From contig JAIVFJ010000081.1 in the NCBI GenBank assembly GCA_025765615.1, forward strand, positions 124,001 to 188,000: a stretch of 64,000 nt of DNA, written 5' to 3'. Source of the stretch: Zopfochytrium polystomum. Lineage: Eukaryota > Chytridiomycota > Chytridiomycetes > Chytridiales > Chytridiaceae. Made by a program: the position numbers and the translations under genes. This document shows positions 8,359 through 16,027 of this stretch, piece by piece. Position 1 is the stretch's first letter; each line of letters opens with the position of its first letter. The notes under the pieces were generated by a model. It saw nothing but the letters and a program-made list of their open reading frames with translations, made no database searches and was not told the origin of the DNA.

Positions 8359-11300
8359 TCATCTCCCCCTTTTAGGCCTCTTCTGCAACTTGGTGGGGTA
8401 CCTGGTCTTGAACTCGAGCAGAAGGTCTTGGCAGTGAGTGAGGTTTGACTCAGGCTCCCAGGTGTTGTCAGCATCTGAGTAACCTTTCCACTTAACAAGG
8501 AACTTGAGTGTTCTTCCAAACCACTTGGCATCCAAGATTTGTTCAACCTCAAATTCCTCTTCACCTTCTACCTCAACTGGAGGAGGAGGAGGAACAACTC
8601 TGCCTGGAATGGAATTGGCCACAAACTTCTCTAAAAGGCTGACATGGAAAACTGGGTGGATCTTCATGGATGCAGGGAGATCCAGCTTGAAGGTGACTGG
8701 ATTGATTTGCTCCAAGATCTTGAAAGGACCCAACTTGAGGTTGTCTAGCTTGGGACTTGGTCTTTTGGTCTGCAAGTTCTTCCTCAGAAGCCAAACTTGC
8801 TGACCCACAGCAAGGTCATGGTCCATTCTGTGAGTGTTGGCAAATCTTGAGGCATCTTCTTGGGCTTGCTTCAGGGTGGAGTCCAGGAAGGAGTTGATGA
8901 TCTTGAGCTTATGTAAGTGTGAAGCCGCAGCAGGAGCTTGGACATTGGATAGGGTCTCTTGTCCCAGAAGATCTCCTCTTGGATTGAAGCCATAGGTTGC
9001 AAAGAAAGGAGATAGCTGGGTGCTTGAGTGGAGAGAATTGTTGAGAGCAAATTCTGCCAGTGGAAGGAGGGTGGGCCAATCATCCTGTTGATAGCTGACA
9101 TAGCACCTCAAATACTGCTCCAGAGTCTGGTTTGTTCTTTCTGTTTGTCCATCAGTCTGAGGGTGATAAGCAGTTGACAGTTGAGACTTGATTCCAAGGG
9201 CTGCTGTGAGTGCTTTCCAAAATTGAGATCTGAACTGTGGTCCTCTGTCACTGACGATTGACTGAGGCAGCCCATGGAGCCTGAATATGTGCTGCAAAAA
9301 CAGGTCTGCTGTTCCTTGTGCATCTATATTCTCAGTGCAGGGGATGAAATGGGCCAACTTTGTCCTTCTGCAGATGACAACAAGGATAGAGTCAAATCCA
9401 TGGGATGGGGGCAGTTTCACAATGAAGTCCATGGATATTGATGACCAAGGGCTGATGGCAATTGGGAGGGGCTCCAGAAGTCCATAGGGCTTGTGTCTGC
9501 TAGATTTGTTTCTTTGACAGGTTTCACAGCTGCTGACATAGTTCTTGATGTACTTCCTCATGCCTGGCCAGTAGAAGTCTCTGGAAACAAGCTCATATGT
9601 CTTGTGCTCTCCTGGGTGTCCAGCTGTTGCTGCATCATGCCTTGTCTTGAGTATCTCAAGTTTTTCCTCTTCTTGGCTGATTTGAATCTTGTGAGGCTTG
9701 GGGTCCTTGGAAATAGCATAGGCCCACACACTGTCAGGAAGCAATGAAAGGTGTGTCTTGGATGGTGGGGTGAAACCATCTCCCCCTTCAGGTGCAAGGT
9801 CTGTTCTTCTTGACAGGGCATCAGCCACAGTGTTAAGGTGGCCAGGAGAATAGCACAGCTTAAAGTCATACTCAGAGAGCAGTTCAGCCCACCTGGCATG
9901 CCTCTGCTTGAGCAACCTCCTTGCCCTGAAGAAGGTGAGGTTCTTGTGATCAGAATAGACAGAGATGCCTTTAGAACCAGCCAAGTAGTGTCTCCAGAAT
10001 TTGAATGCTTCCACAATTGCAAGCAACTCCTTGTCATGGACTGTGTAGTTACACTCAGCACTGTTCAGCTTCCTGGAGTAATATGCCACTGGATGCAGAG
10101 GAGCAGAGGGGTCCTGAGAGCTTGGCTGGGACAGAACAGCGCCAAGGGCATAGTCTGAGGCATCAGTTTCCAAGGTGAAGGGAAGCAAGGGATCCACATG
10201 CTTGAGGAGTGGTGCACTTGTGGTTGCTGTCTTAAGAGCTAGCCAGGCTTGCTGTGCTGCTGGGGTCCATTCAAACTTGGTGGTCTTCTTGGTGAGATCA
10301 GTGAGAGGCTTGGCTATGGCAGAATAGTTGGCAATGAAGGTTCTGTAGAAGTTGCAAAATCCAAGGAAGCTTTGAACATCCTTGATGGAATTTGGAGCCT
10401 TCCATTCAAGAATAGTTTGGATCTTGTCTGGTGCCATGGAGATCCCTTTGTCAGACACAATGAACCCCAAAAACTCAATGGAGGTCTTGTGGAATTCACA
10501 CTTCTCCAGCTTTGCATAGAGGTGATGCTGTCTGAGTCTCTCCAAGACAGTCTTGACATGTCCCATATGGCTTGCAGTGTCAGATGAAAATACCAGGATA
10601 TCATCCAGGTAGACAATGACAAAAAGGTCCAGAATATCCCTGAAGATGTCATTCATCATGCCTTGGAAAATAGCTGGAGCATTGGTAAGTCCAAAGGGCA
10701 TGACCAAGTACTCAAAGTGACCATATTTGCATCTGAAGGCAGTCTTCCATTGATCCTGGGGCTTAATTCTGACCAAATTGTAGGCACCTCTGAGGTCAAT
10801 CTTGGAAAATATCCTTGCATGGCTCAGTTTGTCCAGTAATTCAGAGATGAGAGGCAGTGGATAGCGGTTCTTGACTGTCATCTCATTGAGATCTCTGTAG
10901 TCCACACAGGGTCTCAGTCCCCCATCCTTCTTCTTGACAAAAAAGATGGGAGCTCCAGCTGGTGACTTGGAAGGTTGGATGAATCCTTTGTTCAGCATTT
11001 CTTCAATGTATTCTTGGAGGGCCTTGGCTTCTGGTGGAGAGAGGTGGTACAGTGGCTTGAAAGGTGGGCTGCAAGTTTCATCCTTGAGTGGGATTTCACA
11101 GTCATAAGGCCTCTGAGCTGGTAGCAGGTCTGCCTTGGTCTTGGAAAACACATCAGCATAAGGGAGATATTCTTTTGGTAGCTTGGATGCCAGCAAAGGG
11201 TCTGATGGGTCCAGGTTGTCGTGCTCCTCAGCAGTGGGGCATGAATTCTTGACTGGGAACTGTGATTCTTGAATCTTTGACTGAGAGTTCTGTTCTTGGC

Positions 11301-12030
11301 AAAGACTGTGAGCTGTGGAACTTGAATCTTGAATGCGGACTGTGAACTGTGGTACTTGAATCCTTGACTGTGGGTTCTGTGAACTAGAGTCTTGGCCATG
11401 ACTGTGAGCTCCTTTTGCGCTACTTGAATCTTGACTGTGAACTGTGAACTGTGGAACTTGAGTCTTGGCTGGCTGTGAATCTTGAATCAAGGGCTTGAGA
11501 GCATGAGACTTGGGGGCTTGACTTGAGTTTTGGGTGACTGTTCCGATTGGTGGAGGTTGGACTTGACCAGTGACCCAATCAATGGCAGGGTTCTGGGCTT
11601 GCAGCCATGGTAATCCCAGGATGACAGAGAATGTGGGTGAGCCAAGGTCCAATACTTCCAGATTGACCATGGATGGTGGAAAGTCTTGGATGTGGAGGTT
11701 TAGCTTGGTTTCATGGCTGATTTCCTTGAACAGAGCATGATTGGCAAAGTGGACCTTGAGGGGTGTGGATTTCTTGATCGTAGGAATGGCACAAGACTTG
11801 GCAAGGGTGGCATCAATGATGTTGCAGGATGATCCAGAGTCTATAAGGGCCTTGGTTGTGATGGTTGACTTGGGTGAGAGTTGAATCTTGACATCCATGG
11901 TGAGTTGGTGGGGCTTGGAATCTGAGGTGTTTGTGGTGCTGGTGGTGCTGGTGGTGGTGATGAAACAGGGTCTGCTTGGAGGAGGGTCCAGGGAATTGCC
12001 CCTCAGTGAGCCTGGACCTGGGAGTTTGGG
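8359..12030 (-). CDS. pol: Pol polyprotein of element B
   Basis: About 1220 residues after the -1 slip at 12024-12030; the open frame starts at 12087. Domains in order: retropepsin-like (LIDSGSS), Ser/Gln-rich spacer, reverse transcriptase with KIDLRGAYNLVRI and catalytic YLDD, RNase H (LETDASDYALGAVLS; YSDHKNLTFF), integrase zinc finger (H...H...CETCQ), integrase core ([24 protein letters not shown] for D,D,E), GPY/F motif (GPFKILEQINPVTFKLDLP) and a chromodomain (FLVKWKGYSDADNTWEPES). The chromodomain places it in the chromovirus branch, where it steers integration to marked chromatin. No stop or frameshift was seen; the reading frame ends just before the 3' LTR. Confidence 0.95.
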   Translation of the reverse strand, partial: PKLPGPGSLRGNSLDPPPSRPCFITTTSTTSTTNTSDSKPHQLTMDVKIQLSPKSTITTKALIDSGSSCNIIDATLAKSCAIPTIKKSTPLKVHFANHALFKEISHETKLNLHIQDFPPSMVNLEVLDLGSPTFSVILGLPWLQAQNPAIDWVTGQVQPPPIGTVTQNSSQAPKSHALKPLIQDSQPAKTQVPQFTVHSQDSSSAKGAHSHGQDSSSQNPQSRIQVPQFTVRIQDSSSTAHSLCQEQNSQSKIQESQFPVKNSCPTAEEHDNLDPSDPLLASKLPKEYLPYADVFSKTKADLLPAQRPYDCEIPLKDETCSPPFKPLYHLSPPEAKALQEYIEEMLNKGFIQPSKSPAGAPIFFVKKKDGGLRPCVDYRDLNEMTVKNRYPLPLISELLDKLSHARIFSKIDLRGAYNLVRIKPQDQWKTAFRCKYGHFEYLVMPFGLTNAPAIFQGMMNDIFRDILDLFVIVYLDDILVFSSDTASHMGHVKTVLERLRQHHLYAKLEKCEFHKTSIEFLGFIVSDKGISMAPDKIQTILEWKAPNSIKDVQSFLGFCNFYRTFIANYSAIAKPLTDLTKKTTKFEWTPAAQQAWLALKTATTSAPLLKHVDPLLPFTLETDASDYALGAVLSQPSSQDPSAPLHPVAYYSRKLNSAECNYTVHDKELLAIVEAFKFWRHYLAGSKGISVYSDHKNLTFFRARRLLKQRHARWAELLSEYDFKLCYSPGHLNTVADALSRRTDLAPEGGDGFTPPSKTHLSLLPDSVWAYAISKDPKPHKIQISQEEEKLEILKTRHDAATAGHPGEHKTYELVSRDFYWPGMRKYIKNYVSSCETCQRNKSSRHKPYGLLEPLPIAISPWSSISMDFIVKLPPSHGFDSILVVICRRTKLAHFIPCTENIDAQGTADLFLQHIFRLHGLPQSIVSDRGPQFRSQFWKALTAALGIKSQLSTAYHPQTDGQTERTNQTLEQYLRCYVSYQQDDWPTLLPLAEFALNNSLHSSTQLSPFFATYGFNPRGDLLGQETLSNVQAPAAASHLHKLKIINSFLDSTLKQAQEDASRFANTHRMDHDLAVGQQVWLLRKNLQTKRPSPKLDNLKLGPFKILEQINPVTFKLDLPASMKIHPVFHVSLLEKFVANSIPGRVVPPPPPVEVEGEEEFEVEQILDAKWFGRTLKFLVKWKGYSDADNTWEPESNLTHCQDLLLEFKTRYPTKLQKRPKRGR

Positions 12031-12926
12031 TGCTTCTTCCTTGGGCAGTCCTTGACAGCATGCTCCTTGGAGCCACAGTAAAAACACAGTCCCTGCTGGG
12101 CCCTCCTTGCTTTCTCCTCTTGGCTCAGAGGACCCTTAGGAAGTGTCTCAACTGCATCCACTTGCATGGGTTCAGGAACTGTAAGAGCTTGAGGAACTGG
12201 GGTAGGTCTTGATGTAGTTCCTACTTGTCTTTGCTTCAGCCTCTTGGAGTAGAGTCTGTTGTCAATCTTGATGGCAAGGAGAATGTACTCTTCCAAGGTC
12301 TCAGGGATGTGCAGAGACTGGGAGAGCATGTCTTGGATAGACTCATGGAGACCATCATGGTACAGCTCCATCAGAGCTGCATCATTGTATCCAGAGTCTC
12401 TGGCTAGTTGCTTGAATTGGTTGGTGTAGGCCACACAAGATTGCTTTCCTTGCTTGATATGCTTGAGCTTGGATCTTGCTGTGCAAGATGCGTAGGGGTC
12501 ACCAAAGGTAGCTTCCAGCCCCTCCCAGAGCTCTTGCAGGGTGGTGGGTGTGCTTGGGAGAGATCTGTACCATGATTGAGCTTGACCAGACAGGAGGGTG
12601 CTTGTGAAAAGAACCTTGACTTGCTCACTGGGAAATCTTGAAGGTTGGAGAAGGATGACATTCTCCACAGTGGTCATAAAGTTCCTAAGGTCTTTGGCCA
12701 GCCCAGTGAACTTGTCAGGGCTGGGAACCTTGGGCTCTCTTGCTTGGTTGGCTTGGGGCAGGGGAAGAGCTTGATGTTCTTGTTGGTGAAGTTGTTGTTG
12801 AAGCTGGTGCTGCTGGTGAAGGACTTGTTCTTGAAGTTGGTGTGTCTGTCTTGAAAGGGCTTGTAATTGGTCCATCAAGGCTTGGAAGGCAGTTGCATCA
12901 GGGAAGGTGTTGTTTGGGTCAGACAT
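12003..12926 (-). CDS. gag: Gag of element B
   Basis: 307 residues, unbroken, nearly identical to Gag of element A: Gln/His-rich coiled N-terminus, capsid-type domain, CCHC knuckle CFYCGSKEHAVKDC near the C-terminus. ATG is 40 nt after the 5' LTR. Ends 24 nt after the slippery heptamer begins, overlapping pol by 85 nt. Confidence 0.93.
   Translation of the reverse strand: MSDPNNTFPDATAFQALMDQLQALSRQTHQLQEQVLHQQHQLQQQLHQQEHQALPLPQANQAREPKVPSPDKFTGLAKDLRNFMTTVENVILLQPSRFPSEQVKVLFTSTLLSGQAQSWYRSLPSTPTTLQELWEGLEATFGDPYASCTARSKLKHIKQGKQSCVAYTNQFKQLARDSGYNDAALMELYHDGLHESIQDMLSQSLHIPETLEEYILLAIKIDNRLYSKRLKQRQVGTTSRPTPVPQALTVPEPMQVDAVETLPKGPLSQEEKARRAQQGLCFYCGSKEHAVKDCPRKKHPNSQVQAH
12024..12030 (-). 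promoter_or_regulatory. -1 frameshift heptamer in element B
   Basis: GTTTGGG on the plus strand, CCCAAAC on the coding strand, in gag phase C CCA AAC. The GGTCCAGG/CCTGGACC stem seen in element A is also conserved. Confidence 0.72.
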
Positions 12927-12953
12927 GATGGCAGAGAGTAGTAGGAGAGGGTG

Positions 12954-12964
12954 AAGTGAATTAT
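12954..12964 (-). promoter_or_regulatory. Self-priming PBS of element B
   Basis: Coding-strand ATAATTCACTT, 2 nt inside the 5' LTR boundary, pairs perfectly with AAGTGAATTAT within the LTR (13042-13052). Same arrangement as element A. Confidence 0.75.
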
Positions 12965-12966
12965 GA

Positions 12967-13324
12967 TGTCAGGAACATGGCAGGACAAGGCAAGGCATGG
13001 CAGACAAGGAACTGAGAGGAGTGATGATTGTATTGGAAACAATAATTCACTTGAGGGATGGGACAGGTCCCCCATCCCCCTTTTATACCTTTTGAGAGTG
13101 TTCCTTGTCAAGACTCAAAGAAAGTTCCAGAAAGAGCAATTAGTAATACAATGATACCAATGATACCAATGACAACAAGACAAGTCAGGAAAGCAAAGAA
13201 GGTTCCAGAAGGCTCCACAAGGTTCCATGAAGGAATGTTCTAGAAGGTTCCAGAAGGTTCCAGAAGGTTCCATGAAGAAATGTTCTAGAAGGTTCCAGAG
13301 GTTTCCAGAGGGTGATTCATAACA
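12967..13324 (-). repeat. 5' LTR of element B with 8-unit HSE
   Basis: 358 bp. An 8-unit perfect heat-shock-element run lies at 13232-13271 (minus strand), upstream of the TATA box. One 10-bp unit longer than the 3' LTR. Confidence 0.93.
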
Positions 13325-13479
13325 TTTCTCTCCAAGTTGGGGAGAAGGACCACACACAAACACACATCTCCACTTCATTCACTCCTTCCACTCACTCACT
13401 CAGAGTAGACTGTTTACACTGACAAGGAAGAAAAGATAAGAGATAACAAGCATGATTATGTACACATATAAACAAGAGG

Positions 13480-13560
13480 GGCCTCCAAGGCTATATAGTC
13501 TCATTTGTCACCAAGGAGCCAAATAGCTCTTTCATTATCACAAAGATAAGGAATATTTCC
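13480..13560 (-). repeat. Dispersed structured repeat R3, copy 1
   Basis: See 22790-22900. The hairpin stem TTATC/GATAA here corresponds to CTATC/GATAG in copy 2. Sits directly beside the C1 solo LTR end. Confidence 0.5.
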
Positions 13561-13717
13561 TTTCCTTTACCTGCCCGCAGTTTCCCAGTTCAGCCAAGTG
13601 GTTTGGGTTTTTCATCCATGCAGGGGTTCAAGCCCTCTTCCCCAGTTTCTTTCTTCTGGGTTTAGGAAGGGTGCACGTGCAAGGGGGAGTGTTGGAATCA
13701 GGGGTTTGCAAAATTCA

Positions 13718-13815
13718 TTATTATTATTATATTGTTCCAGCCCCGAAGGGCTGATGGGAAGAGAAAGCGCCATCAATGGTGAACCATTATAGACTACGTC
13801 CAGTTTTCACCTTGG
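13718..13815 (-). mobile_element. SINE copy, 5'-truncated, in hAT TIR
   Basis: 98 bp matching the 3' end of the SINE at 24863-25146, tail made of ATA repeats. Flanked by a perfect 19-bp target duplication CAGGGGTTTGCAAAATTCA (13699-13717 and 13816-13834), which is itself the tip of the hAT inverted repeat, so the SINE inserted after the hAT element. Confidence 0.8.
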
Positions 13816-13959
13816 CAGGGGTTTGCAAAATTCAATTTCAATTCAATGTTTGTCTCTCAATCAATTTTCAATAGCATTGCAGTCATTGAAGAAAAGGGGA
13901 AAGGACAAAACAAAGACACTCCTTTGTTTCCTTCCTCCTCTGCCTCCTCCACCACCATC

Positions 13960-14387
13960 ACAAAAAGTCCCACAATCAATTCTTTGCTCCAGAAAGATCA
14001 ATTCTCTTTCAAAAGCAGCATACATTCGAAATTCTCTGGCAGCATAGATTTCTGGTCGCAGTGCAAACAAAAGAACATTTGCTGAAGAGCCTCTCAACAG
14101 TGTTTGACGTTGGAGGTATGCATGACAGGTCTGGGTAGTAGAAAGCACCACAACACTGGTTCTTCCTGAGTCCATCCTCCATAATACTTTCCCAACTGCT
14201 CTTTGTTGGCGCGATAGGAGCATCTCGTGGCCAGAGCAAGCAGCCGAAATGACCCAATCAAGCCAACCATATATTTGTCTTGCCTGGTGATAAGTGTTAG
14301 CAAAACAGTTTCAAAATGGTTCAGAGAGACAATCACAAACTTTTTGATAGTTGACGGTGTGGAGGTTGACACCAAAGGAACCATCAT
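13960..14387 (-). pseudogene. hAT transposase C-terminal (dimerisation) relic
   Basis: The minus strand reads YYPDLSCIPPTSNTVERLFSKC in the frame from 14257, the hATC dimerisation signature (aliphatic/Pro-rich segment, then VERLFS), with weak coding traces upstream in two other frames. Frame-shifted and truncated. It lies within the TIR-bounded hAT element, as expected. Confidence 0.7.
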
Positions 14388-14836
14388 CTCTTGCCAATTG
14401 AGGTGAACACTTCAAATGTGACAAGCAAGGTTGCTGTAGCTGTGAGTGAGCTCTTCCTTGATTAACTTGGTTCCTGGACAAAAAGTGCATTTATGGTGGG
14501 CGCATCTGGCTCAGTTCAAAAAACTGACAGGCAATCTCCTTGTGTGAGAAGTTGCAGCCAGCATAAGTTGAAACTTCGGCCCATTTTCTTATGTCGATGG
14601 GTTTTTACTGTCAATGGTTTGCTGGGTCAGTGGGTGGAGGGCGACGGGGATCTGGGTTGGGTGCGTTGTCTGTTGTTGCAATTTATATTGCTTCAAAACA
14701 AACCAGCCTTGGTGCCACTGACGTGATGTGATGGAAAAATTGATGAAAATTGGCAATTGTATTGGAAATTGATTGGTGTCTCTCAATCCTTCAATCCATT
14801 GATTGATATCGATTGTTGCAAACCCCTGGTTGGAAT

Positions 14837-16027
14837 ATGCCCTCGCATATGTGATAATTTTAGAATTGATACGAAAGAAATTTTTGATTTGGTTCCATTC
14901 CCCTCCACAGTCTTCCCTTCGTCCCCATCACACATTGCTGGCCTGCCCCTTACGCTCGGATTTCAACGAGAATCAATGTTTGACAAGTGAAATACAGCAG
15001 GTTGATCGCCAGAATCCAATCACGTCCGTGGTCCTGGCAGCTGCCTGGCTCGCGGCCCTGCTGCCGCTTAGATCATCGCACAGTACCGGCGGAATGCGGA
15101 ATCCTTCAGGAATGCTGCGCGCACTAGCACCACCACCACCACCTTCTTCAGCGCTGAGGCATGGCAGGCAAAGCGGCGTGAACTGCCTGGACAGGCGCGA
15201 AAGGCCGTTCCGCCCCTTCAAAAATTAGGTCCCGTCTGTAAAAGGGTCTGTCTGGTGTGTGTTGAGAGCCTTACATCAATAACCGCCACACAATAAAACA
15301 GCGTAGTTTACTAGAACAAATCCCAATTTATACGACAGATCAGCTCCGCACTAGTCCGCATTGATTAAGGTCGCTAATTAAATTAAATTGCTCGAAAAGT
15401 GCCTAATGTAAGCTGCAGTTTTGCTCACTCCCAAACGAAGGGAGAAAAGGTTTCACAACCCAAGCCGGAGAGAGAGCGACCACCGTCTGGAGGGAAACTC
15501 TTTTTCTTGCCACACAATGAAATCCCCTGCAAAGAATGTTTCCAAAAATTTTGAGCTTCTCGTCGTGGCAGAGGTGGGTTTGGTCTGCGGTGGGGGATGG
15601 ACTGGCCTCCAAGTCCCGCCCTCTGCTTCTTCCCGCTTTCTGCCCGCCCGACCTCTCCACCCCACCAACTCCCCCCACCCCCCCCTCCTCCCCCTACCCG
15701 CCCTACCATCCTACCCAGCTTCCCCTCCCTGCGTGCTTCCCCTGCTTCTCTGCAGTGGCTAGATGGCTGAACCTTGCTCTATGCAAGTCGATCAGAACGA
15801 TTGACCCAGCCTGTCCTGTTCGCACTTTGCGATATTCGGCCACTCGAATGGTTGTGCGATAGCTTGAATCAAAGGCGCTGCGGAAATCCGTGGCAATCAC
15901 TGCTGAGGGCTGGGATAATCCTTCTTTTGGTGCTGCACTTCCCAAGAGTATATTTGACGCGCGGAGATCTCGTCCAACCAACCTTTTTTTCAGGAAAAAC
16001 AGCCTTCGCCGCAACACTCCTTCAAGA
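14837..16027. other. Promoter-side spacer of the PP2C gene
   Basis: About 1.2 kb. The left end continues the sequence interrupted by the hAT element. 15000-15240 becomes GC-rich with open frames on both strands but no recognisable protein. A pyrimidine-rich stretch ending TTTTTTTTCAG at about 15984-15994 looks like an intron acceptor just upstream of the phosphatase ATG, suggesting a 5' UTR intron. Confidence 0.4.

Larger units (their letters stand above)
8011..13324 (-). mobile_element. Element B: intact Ty3/chromovirus
   Basis: 5314 bp on the minus strand, perfect target duplication TTTCT (8006-8010 and 13325-13329). The LTRs (5' 12967-13324, 358 bp; 3' 8011-8358, 348 bp) differ only by one 10-bp HSE repeat unit, with no substitution seen. 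gag and pol are both unbroken, the PBS, polypurine tract and frameshift site are present, and all catalytic motifs are in place. It is a candidate autonomous and very recently inserted copy, and the probable source of enzymes for element A. Confidence 0.95.
7686..13418 (+). repeat. Solo C1 LTR split by element B
   Basis: The LTR runs 7686-8010 and resumes at 13325-13418; its target duplication CTGAC is found at 7681-7685 and 13419-13423. Element B inserted inside it, duplicating TTTCT. Removing element B restores a normal C1 LTR, which dates the C1 solo LTR as older than element B. Confidence 0.88.
13691..14836. mobile_element. hAT transposon remnant with 8-bp TSD
   Basis: Terminal inverted repeats begin CAGGGGTTTGCAA at 13699 and end in its complement at 14828, with similarity extending about 33 bp. 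An 8-bp target duplication GTTGGAAT (13691-13698 and 14829-14836) is perfect. CAGGG-type termini and an 8-bp duplication are hallmarks of the hAT superfamily. About 1.0 kb without the nested SINE, so internally deleted; a C-terminal transposase remnant survives inside. The empty site reads ...GTGTTGGAATATGCCC, matching the start of the copia family-2 LTR at 38229. Confidence 0.82.

Noticed and set aside
15421..15762. Open frames on both strands upstream of the PP2C gene
   Set aside because: Low-complexity Pro- and Gly-rich, overlapping on opposite strands, likely promoter/5' UTR sequence.
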